From NCBI RefSeq assembly GCF_001540865.1, contig NC_033630.1:4285909-4349908 (forward strand): a stretch of 64,000 nt of DNA, written 5' to 3'. The DNA comes from Ananas comosus (Eukaryota > Streptophyta > Magnoliopsida > Poales > Bromeliaceae). Made by a program: the position numbers and the translations under genes. Positions 9,708 through 19,632 of this stretch are shown piece after piece. Under the pieces are notes generated by a model. That model saw nothing but the letters and a program-made list of their open reading frames with translations. It made no database searches and was not told the origin of the DNA. The stretch's first letter is position 1, and every line of letters starts with the position of its first letter.

Positions 9708-10538
9708 GGGAAATATTGCTCATAAAAGAACGTAAAGAAGATGTAAATTGAAAGGCGAAGATCAAATTCATTTATTTGTTTATTTTTTTTGTATTTAAAG
9801 ATTATTGGAGGTTGTATATATGTTAAGCTATATCTATTTTTTTATATTAAACTCTATTTTATGTTAGAGTGTGCACAAGGAGGAGGAGGAAAAGAAGAGC
9901 AAGAATTAGTCATTCCTAGAAATTTAATTTTCTCTTTGAAATAAATTTAAATTCAATTAAAATTTCGCTGCGTGCAAGCGCGATCGAGTAAATGACAAAT
10001 TGTTATGATAAATTGAAATTCGGCATCCCAACTAAATTTTCGTTATTAGTTAAACTGAATTGTGTTGAAATAAAAAAAATCCATTTATTAATTTATTTAA
10101 AATTTGTGCTCAAAATCTCCAAAACAATTAGCTTAAATGATCGTAAATCCAAAAAGAATTAAACCATGAATTGAGTCGAAATTAAAAGTTTTTCTTAATT
10201 TTGTACACACAGGATTTATTTAACACACAAAAACGCAAGAAAGATGGAGTCGAAAATCAAATTAACTTCAGGGTGATACAGTAAAGATTAATTGTTGCGC
10301 TAACTAAATAAATTTATCTTATTTAAAACACAATTTTATTTTATTTTACTGCATCTCAATATTTTTTTTTTTTTTTGCTGTAATTAATAACATATATCAT
10401 TAAAAAGAGTGTTGGCTCTACAACCCACTGCAAATTGCAATTCAGTGGGCTACGTACACTTCCTATCCAAGAGCCTCTATTGTAATGAAATTAGAAAATT
10501 TTATTTCAAAAGCTAGCGATACGGTATAATCTACACCC
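9708..10538. other. Intergenic, no gene seen
   Basis: AT-rich sequence between the convergent SAUR and minus-strand B3 genes. It serves as the 3' flank of both. No structural RNA or transposon end was recognised. Confidence 0.6.
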
Positions 10539-11432
10539 TCATTTCCTTCGTTTTTGATTGGATTTGTGAGTCAAACTCGCCGCCAACAACAAAATTGCGA
10601 CCTCTGTAACATCATCAAACGGAAGCGATATCGGTCTGTCTGGACGACGATGCGATCGTCCTGCTTCACGGTCGCGCGCAATCAAAACCGGATCATCAAC
10701 TACATTCGCCTCTAGCGCTCGCGCAAATAATATCCGATTATCTGCAACGGGCGCGGGACAAACTGGACCCGCAACCAAACCTGGAACATCAGCTACATTC
10801 ATCGCCTCGTGCGCCCCACCAGGCGACTCCTGTTGATCGGGAGCAGTGGGCGCAGGAGGAGAAGGATCAGGCCGAGGCGCCGTATCATAGTTTAACACGC
10901 CCAGCTTGAGCGTATCGCCTTCGCGATACGCCCACAGCTCGAACACCTGGCCCTCGCGCATCCGGTTCTCGGCAACGAACCGCATGATGTCACCCCTGAT
11001 CATGCGGTAGGCCTTGTTCGAAAACAGGTACCGGATCATCATGTCGCGAACAATCCCTGACCGGCCGAGAACCTTCACGTCAAGGCCCTTCTCGTCTTCG
11101 AGCGCTCTTTTTCTCTCGCCTTCCGACATGATCAGGTGCAGGTGCTTCCCTTCCAGCTGCTTCGCACCTGTCAGCGCGTCGCGCGGGAGCAAGAACCGGC
11201 GGTGGTGGTTGCTCGTGTCGCTGCTCGTGACCTTCTTTCGCAGGACGCAGACAGGGTCTTGGTCGCACCCGGTCCTCCGCATGGCCGCCACGAACTCCGA
11301 CCGCTGTGCCTCGTCGACAGTCATATCGTCGTAGCGCCGTTTCGGAGTCGCTCTCGTGTTCTTCTCCTTCTTTATCCTCTTGACGGGTGCCGGAACATCC
11401 GACAACTGCTTCTCCTTCCTCTTATTCGCCAT
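10539..11432 (-). CDS. B3-domain (DUF313-type) protein
   Basis: An intronless minus-strand frame of 297 residues starts at the ATG complementary to 11430-11432. The N-terminus is highly basic (KRKEKQ, VKRIKKEK, TPKRR) and resembles a nuclear localisation signal. Residues about 60-182 match the DUF313/REM-like B3 pattern: KKVTSSDTSNHHRRFLLPRD, then GLDVKVLGRSGIVRDMMIRY, then YRMIRGDIMRFVAENRMREG followed by QVFELWAYREGDTLKLGVLN. The remaining 115 residues are Pro/Ala-rich and without a recognised domain; they end in KRRK just before the stop. It is more diverged from the 1-3.3 kb B3 array than those units are from each other, so it is an older paralogue. Family role: nuclear DNA binding. The specific function is unknown. 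Confidence 0.85.
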   Translation of the reverse strand: MANKRKEKQLSDVPAPVKRIKKEKNTRATPKRRYDDMTVDEAQRSEFVAAMRRTGCDQDPVCVLRKKVTSSDTSNHHRRFLLPRDALTGAKQLEGKHLHLIMSEGERKRALEDEKGLDVKVLGRSGIVRDMMIRYLFSNKAYRMIRGDIMRFVAENRMREGQVFELWAYREGDTLKLGVLNYDTAPRPDPSPPAPTAPDQQESPGGAHEAMNVADVPGLVAGPVCPAPVADNRILFARALEANVVDDPVLIARDREAGRSHRRPDRPISLPFDDVTEVAILLLAASLTHKSNQKRRK

Positions 11433-13358
11433 TAAAGACTTAAAAATCAGAAGTTAAGAACATGTAAAGAAAAAGAAGAACAAGAAGAGGAACAAAAATT
11501 GAGTCGAGGGATCTCTGTACCTTTTTTTTTTTAAAAAAAAGGAGATAACATGCACTTGATTCAACGGCTCTCAAATCTCAAATATCCCAGAACGTATTTG
11601 GTAAGAATATATATTAACGGTGAGAATCATGATTCGAGTAGAATTAGGAATACCCTACGTATGTACGTACGTATATGCATGTCTTATGTTATCGACTAAA
11701 TCACTTACAACACTCTCTCTCTCTCTCTGAATCTTAGTAGTTATCTTGTTTTACAAGAAATAATAAATAAATAAATTGGTGTGATTTTCANATTATGAAT
11801 CTTTATCGTAAATTATTTAAGTGTTGTAACTTATATCTCTATTGAATTCGATTATAATTTTTTCATAATAATAATCACATTTTTGGGATGGTCCTAAAAT
11901 ATGTGTATATATAAAAAAATAAATAAATTACTCGGCTAAAAAAACTTAAGAACCTAATTGCAATAATTTAGAAGATCAAGTACCCGATTGAAATCCCAGT
12001 AAAACTTAAAGGTTAAGAATTTAGTTCCATGGTTAGGGACTCGATGAAATATGGTTAAAGGTTAAGAACCACGCGTGTAAATGATCTTTTTGTTGGTTAA
12101 TTTCTTCGCAATCATTTGAAGATCAGATCAAATAAATTTAAATCAATTTGACAAAATCATATCAAAACCAAATTATATATATATAAAAGCTATTGGTTTG
12201 GATACTTGTTTAATTGAATTCCTAGGAATTTCGGTAATACTTTATCGGGTTAGATTAGATTATTAGATGAATTCACATAAAAAAATTTAATTTACTATAT
12301 ATTGGACATATTAATTAGTGTATATTTGATTAGAATAATAATGTTTAGCTTTATTCAATTTTATATATATTTTGGATAATACGGGTGAAATTCAAAAATT
12401 ACAGATCAATAGCTAACATTAATGATTTTAGATTAGATCCGATTAGCTTAAATTGAAAATAACTTAATTTAGTATATTAAATATATATTAAAAAATTATA
12501 TTATGTTGATAATATTTTAAATTTTACAGATTACATAGATTAGTGATAAATATTCTGTTAGTTTAATTAAATATAAAAAGATAAAATAGAGAAAATATTA
12601 TTTTATTATAAAAAATTTTGAGCAATATTATCCGTACATCTAAAATTATATATAAATCTTACAACTTATCCATTGAGGATAATATTTTAACAGTAATTTA
12701 AACTCAAGGGAATGTCTAAACTCTTGCAAGGATGCATGTAAATTAAATTTACATCCCACTTTTGGATGTAAAAATAGCTTTTTCTTATTATTTTATATTA
12801 TTTTTTTTTAAAAAATAAAAGTTATAGAGATTTTTTTGAAAAAAAATGTGTTGTTAAATTAAATAAAATAATTGTAAATTTCTAAAAGGTTTAATTAGTA
12901 GATCCCGATATTTATATATTTAACACTCCCACTCATGTTTAAATTCAAAATTTTTTTTTATATATTTTCATGACATAGTTCATAGGAACCCAAAACCGAA
13001 AACCAAATTGAAATCTGAACAAGGACCCGAACCCGACGGATTTTAAAAATCCATACCCATATCCAACCGAGACCAAAAACCCGAAACTCAAACCCAAAAA
13101 CCCGAACCCAAAATAATAATTTATCTTTACCATATTTTAAAATATATTATAGTAAAATCGAAATTTTCAAAACACAATCAAAAGCAACATTAAACATTTA
13201 TGCCATACAATATCAATATTTGAATAAGAAAAGTACAAATTCAAATAGTTAAGGATAACAATACATATATTGCATAAATAAATNAGAGGGACCACTATCA
13301 TCCTAACTGCATATTTATTCATCCAAATGTTAACTTGGTGTGTGTGTGTGTGTGTGTG
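11433..13358. other. Intergenic, AT-rich; two assembly Ns
   Basis: No gene is seen. There is an N at 11791 and another at 13284. Bases 12970-13110 carry repeated AACCCGAAAC / CCCAAAACC words, a reverse-complement relative of the GGGTTCGGGT stretch at 15155-15190, probably hAT-derived. A (TG)n run is present at 13337-13358. Confidence 0.55.
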
Positions 13359-13565
13359 AGCTAGAATACTCTCAAAAGCACTAAGGGGGTGGTGCTTTTG
13401 AGTTTTTAACCATTGGATGAAGAGATGTAGGGTTGAGATGATGGTGATAGGTGGCGGTAGGTGGAATAGTGTTTGATCCAAAGGGTATTAGTAATTAAGG
13501 AGTAGATCCAAGAGCTAGAAACTTAGAAGCACCAAGGGATTGGTGCTTTTAAAAATATTCTAGCT
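13359..13565. mobile_element. MITE between (TG)n and (AT)n microsatellites
   Basis: The ends AGCTAGAATA (13359) and TATTCTAGCT (13565) are inverted repeats extending through CAAAAGCAC and GTGCTTTTA. The interior shares ACCATTGGATGAAGAGATG and ATGATGGTGATAG-like phrases with the elements at 42769, 44597 and 44934. It sits directly between (TG)n and (TA)n tracts. Confidence 0.65.
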
Positions 13566-14541
13566 CATATATATACTAGTGTAGTTACCCGCGCGATGCG
13601 GCGGGCAGGTATTATCAGAGTATTAGATTTTTAATCCAATCCAACTAATCTTAAACAGAAACTATCAAATAATTTCAAAAAATACTGTAAAATAAGTTAA
13701 AAATAGATTAAAAAAATAGAAAATAAAAAGAGAGAGAAAAAAAAAAGAAAAGATAGAGAAACTCTCACTTAATATTGGTCTCTAAGAGGGCGAGGCTTGC
13801 CATTGCTTTTACTGCCGCCTCGATCTCCACTGTCATTGCCCACACTTTCTTCCGCAGCCGTCTTAGTCTCCACTGCCATCACAATTCACCGTCTCCGCCA
13901 CCGTTATGACCTGAAGCATCGCCCACGCCTCAGGCTAAATGAGAAGAGGATAATACATCAAAATTAGGAATTAAAAAAAAAAGTAAATCGATCCCACATC
14001 TCTTGCTAAATGAAGGAGGTTGTAATTTATTATAAGAAACAAAATAGGCTTTCATTTTCATGACATGCGTAGGAGAGAATGAGGCTTTTGCGTGAGTTTT
14101 TATGGTTTACGATTATATTAGGGTTAAAATGAGTGCATACATTAATTAGACGTTATATACGGAGGGAAGGCAAAGGGTTGGGCCTTTTGGATGGGTTTCT
14201 AAATTTACGGTTTAGATAGGGTTAAATTAGGCGTTATATGTGAAGGGAAGGCGAAGGGTTGGTTTCATAAGATAAAAGTCCAAGAGTAAAGAATTTGATA
14301 TTTAATGTCACTATTGATTAGTGGTTCAATGAATCTACATCGTCCATATTAAACAGAATGAATTTATTAGCAATAAACTCAAGTAGCAGGTAAATAGAGA
14401 GAGTTAATTATTTTGTTAATTTGATATTTAGATAAAGAAAATGGTTTCATATATTTATTTATTTATGAGGATGAAGGGATGAAGGGTAACTTGCCACGTA
14501 GCAAGAAATATTGTGCTTTCATTTAGATTTATAGATTATAG

Positions 14542-14548
<7 letters not shown>
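13566..14548. mobile_element. Helitron-like repeat (tentative)
   Basis: It starts TATATATACTAGTGTAGTTA followed by CCCGCGCGATGCGGCGGG, a start seen in many plant Helitron-type repeats. A short hairpin (CTTGC CACGTA GCAAG, about 14491-14506) lies near the far end. I cannot identify a clean CTRR terminus, so the class is tentative. Bases 13785-13935 are GC-richer with gene-like words (GCCGCCTCGATCTCCACTG) but no open frame. A direct repeat of GGGAAGGCGAAGGGTTGG type occurs at about 14165 and 14245. Confidence 0.35.

Positions 14549-14577
<29 letters not shown>
14549..14577. repeat. (TA)n microsatellite, left of MITE
   Basis: A TA run abuts the start of the fold-back MITE at 14579, and a matching TA run abuts its end at 15120. 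Confidence 0.9.
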
Positions 14578-14578
<1 letters not shown>

Positions 14579-14580
<2 letters not shown>

Positions 14581-15120
14581 TGAGGCTACTATACTATCTG
14601 AAGCACGGAGCCTTTCGTGCTTCCAGCTCGTTTTCGATGTTGCGACTTTCGAATCGTCGATCGGCTCCGTTAAACTTGATCTAGAGTATTTGGAGTACCA
14701 AGAAAATAAATTTTATTATTTTTCGATATCATTTGCCTAGTGATCGAATGAGCTCAAAATCAACAAATTTCAACGGCCGTAGTGAGCCGTTTGCAAGTTT
14801 AACGGTGTAGAAATATCCAAATCACGTGAAATTTTGATAGAAAATTCTTTATACTATATAAAATAAGATCAATATATTTGATTTAAAATTTTAATGTCAT
14901 ATTATTACATTTGGTAAGATTTTTATTTTCAGTCGTTGATTTTGAGCCCCTTCGTTCACTAGGCAAATGATATTGTAAAATCATAAAATTTATTTTCTAG
15001 GTACTTCAAATACTCTAGATCAAGTTTAACGAAGCCGATCGATGATTCAAAAGTCGCAACATCGAAAACGAACTAGAAGCACGGAAGGCTCCGTGTTTCC
15101 GATAGCATAGTAGCCTCACT
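14579..15120. mobile_element. Fold-back MITE inserted in (TA)n, complete copy
   Basis: The ends AGTGAGGCTACTATA and ATAGCATAGTAGCCTCACT begin inverted arms of about 180 bp each (14579-14765 and 14936-15120), containing TTGCGACTTTCGAATCGTCG and its complement. The centre is about 170 bp. It is flanked on both sides by (TA)n. A partial copy lies at 45206-45540 and a diverged arm at 17660-17841. The structure resembles microsatellite-targeting MITEs (such as rice Micron). Confidence 0.8.
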
Positions 15121-15152
<32 letters not shown>

Positions 15153-15264
15153 CGAATTTGGGTTCGAGTTTGGGTTCGGGTCGGGTAAATACAAAATTCA
15201 TACTCGTATCTATATCGGCCGGATTTTTATTTTCTATATCTATAACTGAATCCATATTCGTTTA
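15121..15264. other. hAT-derived fragment
   Basis: After the (TA)n run the sequence is rich in GGGTTCGAG and GGGTCGGG words. The fragment continues to about 15348, where it ends ATGCCCATTAACGTCCCTA, a hAT-like terminus. The other end was not found. Confidence 0.4.
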
Positions 15265-15602
15265 GCTCAGATAAATCCGTCCCATTTGAGTTCGGATTCA
15301 GACAATATTTCGGGTATCCATGCCCATTAACGTCCCTAATGGTTCATGTCACTACAACAAAATATTTTAATACTGATGTTTTTTAGACTACACTTTATTC
15401 TAGTGTCTATAATATTTGATATATGGCGAAACAATAAACAATTATCTTGACGACGCTTCAAAGCGTCGTAATTAATTAAATTATATTAAATTATATTTTT
15501 AATTACCAATTTTAATTATCTTACTATGCATCTATCAAAACCCCAAAACCCCCTCTCATCCAAACCCAAACCCAATCCCGACACCCTCGTCTTCTCTCTC
15601 CC

Positions 15603-15643
<41 letters not shown>

Positions 15644-15999
15644 NGCTCAGATAAATCCGTCCCATTTGAGTTCGGATTCAGACAATATTTCGGATATCCA
15701 TGCCCATTAACGTCCCTAATGGTTCACGTCACTACAACAAAATATTTTAATACTGATATTTTTTAGACTACGCTTTATTCTAGTGTCTATAATATTTGAT
15801 ATATGGCGAAACAATAAACAATTATCTTGACGACGCTTCCAAAGCGTCGTAATTAATTAAATTATATTAAATTATTTTTTTAATTACCAATTTTAATTAT
15901 CTTACTATTATTTAGGTATTAAATGCATCTATCAAAACCCCAAAACCCCCTCTCATCCAAACCCAAACCCAATCCCGACACCCTCGTCTTCTCCCTCCC

Positions 16000-16042
<43 letters not shown>
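15265..16042. repeat. N-separated direct duplication with CACTA-like end
   Basis: Bases 15265-15643 are repeated at 15645-16042, with the N at 15644 between them and both copies ending in a (CT)n run. A handful of substitutions and one short insertion (TATTTAGGTATTAA, around 15912) separate them, as expected of two alleles. Each copy contains CACTACAACAAAATATTTTA (15351 and 15731), the terminal motif of CACTA (En/Spm) transposons. Confidence 0.7.
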
Positions 16043-16045
<3 letters not shown>

Positions 16046-17100
16046 CCTCCTCCCTCCCTACCACAGATCCAAGCCCTAACCCTAGTTTCTCTCCTCGGTC
16101 CCTTTCGCTAATGGCTTCTCTCAATTAACACCTCCGTCGCCGGTGCTCCTCTTCACAAATCCAAGCTCAATCCCGAAACTCCGGCACGGCGTTGTGTGAC
16201 GCGGATGGCGATGGGGATGATGGTGAGGCTCGGATTGGGAAATTAAGGTAATTGAGTAGAAAAAGGGGAGGACGAGGATTTCTAAAGCTTTTGAGCTTTT
16301 GATCTTCCATTGTGACAATGGTATGATTTTTATTAGCTTCTTTTAGTAAATTTTTAGTGTAATTTGTTACTAATGTGATATGTTGAGGTTGGTGTTAGTG
16401 GAATCTAATATTAATATTATACTGGTAATTAACTTCTCGCTATGTGTAGAGATGGTTTTAATGGTGTTTGTGGAGATGCTCATGAGACAATCAGAAGGTT
16501 GCATATCACGTGGTTGATGAAATTCTTACAACAGATTTGTTTTGATTTAAATGTTGAAAGTTTTAATTTGGAATTTTTGAGGGTTGTGTTGTTATGGTTT
16601 GGAGTTTTAGGTGTTCGGAGAAATGCCCTTGTGAGATGAGATATGTATGGTTCATGTTATTCTTGTGTTTGCTACAATTTTATTTATTGTAAGTTACACT
16701 CCATGCACAACACACAATTATGATATGTTTTGAATTATTTTACTCTCTCTCCCTCTGTCAAGTATGATTAAAACCTATTTATTTTTGTTGGTGTAGAAAA
16801 TGACATGTTGTGCAAATTATACTAAATTTATATTTTTCTTGTATTTTATTAGTATTGTAGAAGTTTTATTTACATTAATATCTTACTTTAAAAAGTGTTC
16901 TAAATCATTTTCCAGAGTCCACGGGGCACTGAAAATTTTGGAGAAAAAAACAAGTATATCCTTCCAAAATGATACAGAAATTGCACTTAGGGTTATCGGT
17001 GCCAACGGATTAAACATTCTACGCAAAACCGGTCATTTGTCATTCAGGTCAGTAAAATACTTTTTTTTTTATTTTTTGTGAATTATTTGGGAGTTTTGTG
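15731..17100 (+). mobile_element. CACTA-like element, partial, with exon-like segment
   Basis: From the CACTACAACAAAA terminus at 15731 the sequence runs through GACGACGCTTCCAAAGCGTC and a gene-like CT-rich leader. At about 16914-17047 there is an exon-like stretch: after TTTTCCAG the frame reads SRVHGALKILEKKTSISFQN then DTEIALRVIGANGLNILRKT then GHLSF, followed by AG|GTCAGT. The spacing of Arg/Ile/Gly-Asn residues is reminiscent of a plant Ptta/En/Spm transposase accessory domain, but this is a weak resemblance. The opposite terminus was not found. Confidence 0.35.
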
Positions 17101-17659
17101 CAATACTCGATGTATCCAAGAGTGTAAAAATGCACCTGTTCTATTATTGTATTAATGTTATAGGTTGTGTTTATATCTTTCTTTTTATACATAGGCATTT
17201 CTTTCTAGTCCATCTTATGTTACGTAACAAAATTAAAATGTAAATACCATAGTTGGGACTGTCCTCCAGTTCTATGACATGGGTGTAGACACAGCTGGGG
17301 CCTAGGCCTCCTCCTTTCTCCACTAGTGGGTTTTTTTTTTTAATTTTACTTTTTCTTTGACATGACTTGAAATTAATGTTGTTCCTCTCTCTGTATCCTG
17401 CATATGACAACTTGTATGAGACTTATTGTCATATACATTAGGACTAACTGAGCATACTTGCCTAATGCAGCTTATGAGTCTCCACTTCATGCAATATCTC
17501 TTATTCAATAAAGGTCTCTAGTTATCAAGGTAACAACCTTAATTCTCTATATATGAAGAGCAAAACATGCCAAGACCCCTCGCACAGCAAAAGTGCAAAT
17601 TTTTAGCCTCTTTACACCATTAAACTAGCAAAATCCCATACTGACCGTTAAAAATTGTC
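17101..17659. other. Intergenic, no gene seen
   Basis: AT-rich sequence with short ORFs only and no recognisable domain or element end. Confidence 0.55.
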
Positions 17660-17840
17660 AATTTTGTTACCTTTTGATCGTAAGGTAAATAATATCGAAA
17701 AATTATAAAATTTGATTTCTAGACATTTTAAATGCTCTAGATAATGTTTAACAGTGTTGATCGTCGATCCGGAAGCTCTCTCATCGAAAACGACTTATGA
17801 GTACGAGAGCGATTGTACTCCAAAGAGTATAGTAGCCGGG

Positions 17841-17841
<1 letters not shown>
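17660..17841. mobile_element. Diverged arm of microsatellite-associated MITE
   Basis: Contains TTTAAATGCTCTAGATAATG, GATCGTCGATCCGGAAGC and ATCGAAAACGACTTATGAG in the order of the right arm of the 14579 element, and ends AGTATAGTAGCCGGGC directly at a long (TA)n run. The left arm is missing. Confidence 0.6.

Positions 17842-17914
<73 letters not shown>
17842..17914. repeat. (TA)n(CA)n microsatellite
   Basis: A TA run of nearly 60 bp passes into an AC run. It abuts the MITE arm at 17841. Confidence 0.95.
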
Positions 17915-17992
17915 GTAAGTTGCATTCCTTGAAATATAAACTACACAATTTAAGATGAAAGCTACACTCTTTAAAAAAAATTGCACTATTTT

Positions 17993-19632
17993 TTTTTTTC
18001 GATTAAACAGGGGTATTCCCTATTTCAGAAGACAAATAAGACCTCGGACAAGGTCTTAGTTGCGTCCAGACAGTCGAGGAAGCGAAAATCAGACCCTCAA
18101 GAAAACGAGGAAAAACATCAAGAAAGCGAAGAACATCCACAACCACAACAAAATCCAGCTCCTCTACAGGATTGGGACATCTCAGTTGTGAAGCACAGAT
18201 TTCTAGAGGTCTGCCATGTACAGGACGCTTCTTCTTAGATTGTTGTAGTGACCTTGACGATCATTGAAAATTCTCCTGTTCCTCTCGTTCCACAATTCCC
18301 AGCAGGCTGCTGCGAAACAGAGGTCCAGGTTTGTTTTAGATACTCCCGACACCGTGCTCCTGCTTTGTCTCCACCAGTCCGCTAAATTTCCTGATACAGT
18401 GGTCAAGGACAGTTGTGCAGTATTGGAATTGTGAAGCAGCCCCCTCCACAATGATTTAGCATAAGTACATTGGAAAAGAATATGATCCAGAGTTTCCGCG
18501 TTTGAGTTGCAAAGCACGCAGATGGAAGGCCCGTTCGATCCCCTTTTCTGCAGGATTTCAGCTGTCAGTACTTTGTTTCTTGCGGCTAACCACAAGAATA
18601 TCTTTATTCTTAGAGGGATCTTGATTTTCCACAGGAAGGATATTCTTGAGTCGTTGATTCCGTCGTATATGAGGAAGTTGTAGGCGCTCCGAGCCGAAAA
18701 ATTGCCAGAGGTAGTCCAGCGCCACGAGGGCTTGTCCTCTCTGAGATCCGACAGCATCCAGGTATTAAGTAAAGTTGTGAGCTGCTGAAGTTCGTCTTGC
18801 ATCTCGAGACCTTGGGAGGTATTAAACCCCAAATTGGAGCGTGTTGCGAAGCGTCTGATCCAGATTGCGACCGAGAGATGTTTAGAGTTCGACGCAGCAA
18901 AAAGGTGTGGCAGGGTATATTTGAGGACGCAGTCTCCGCACCATCTCGAATTCCAGAAAGATACTCCTTTTCCGTTGCCCAGGGAGAAAGAAACCGAGGT
19001 ATGGAAAGGCGCCGCCGTGCTGAGGACGCCTCTCCAAATAGAGCAGCAACCCACAGGCTTAGCATCGTTATATGAAGGTAGTCTATGTTTATAGTGTTTC
19101 TGCCTCAAGAGTTGTACCCAAGGAGTGTTTGGTGAATCGTAGAAGTTCCAAAGAGCTTTCATCAACAAGGCTGAATTCATGGACCGTAAATTTCGAATCC
19201 CCATACCTCCAGGTCTTTTAGGACGGCACACTTGCTCCCATTTGACTAAGCAATGAAAACCGCTATCTAGGATTTTACCTCTCCAAAAGAAACCTCGGCG
19301 GATTTTATCTATGTATTTTATAACCCAAGAGGGTAGTAGAAAGGCTGAGCAAAAATAGGTAGGAATGGTTGAGAGTACCGAGTTAATGAGCACGACTCGA
19401 CCTCCCCTTGAGAGCATCTGTTCCTTCCATCCGGCTAAACGATTATCGATTTTCTCGATTAGAGATAGGTAGTCGTTTTTGAGAAGCCGTCTAGGTGATA
19501 GTTGAAGACCCAAGTATTTAAAGGGGAAATCTTGCGTGGAGCAGCCCAAGACATTGGTCAAGCCCGAGATTTGATCCGTCGACAGGTTGATCGGAATGAG
19601 AGAGCTTTTGTTGAAGTTGATCTTAGAGTCCT
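17993..19632 (-). mobile_element. 5'-truncated LINE with 16-bp target-site duplication
   Basis: A 16-bp direct repeat, AAAATTGCACTATTTT, flanks the insert at 17977-17992 and 19633-19648. The left side begins with a T run, the complement of a poly-A tail, so the LINE is on the minus strand. It is truncated at 19632 inside the reverse transcriptase. The short, clean TSD and long open frame indicate a fairly recent insertion. Confidence 0.9.
18203..19630 (-). CDS. LINE reverse transcriptase, C-terminal part with zf-RVT
   Basis: The minus-strand frame is open for about 475 codons, from the truncation point to TAG at 18203-18205. It begins KINFNKSSLIPINLSTDQIS and reads LGCSTQDFPFKYLGLQLSPR, the C-terminal thumb region of plant L1-type reverse transcriptases. 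Further on it has FLWKIKIPLRIKIFLWLAAR and CVLCNSNAETLDHILFQCTY, the zinc-binding zf-RVT motif (CxxC...HxxxxC), then CFAAACWELWNERNRRIF. Function in an intact element: target-primed reverse transcription. This copy lacks the endonuclease and the catalytic YADD region, so it cannot move on its own. There is no internal stop, suggesting youth. It is a transposon fragment, not a host gene. Confidence 0.9.
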   Translation of the reverse strand, partial: DSKINFNKSSLIPINLSTDQISGLTNVLGCSTQDFPFKYLGLQLSPRRLLKNDYLSLIEKIDNRLAGWKEQMLSRGGRVVLINSVLSTIPTYFCSAFLLPSWVIKYIDKIRRGFFWRGKILDSGFHCLVKWEQVCRPKRPGGMGIRNLRSMNSALLMKALWNFYDSPNTPWVQLLRQKHYKHRLPSYNDAKPVGCCSIWRGVLSTAAPFHTSVSFSLGNGKGVSFWNSRWCGDCVLKYTLPHLFAASNSKHLSVAIWIRRFATRSNLGFNTSQGLEMQDELQQLTTLLNTWMLSDLREDKPSWRWTTSGNFSARSAYNFLIYDGINDSRISFLWKIKIPLRIKIFLWLAARNKVLTAEILQKRGSNGPSICVLCNSNAETLDHILFQCTYAKSLWRGLLHNSNTAQLSLTTVSGNLADWWRQSRSTVSGVSKTNLDLCFAAACWELWNERNRRIFNDRQGHYNNLRRSVLYMADL

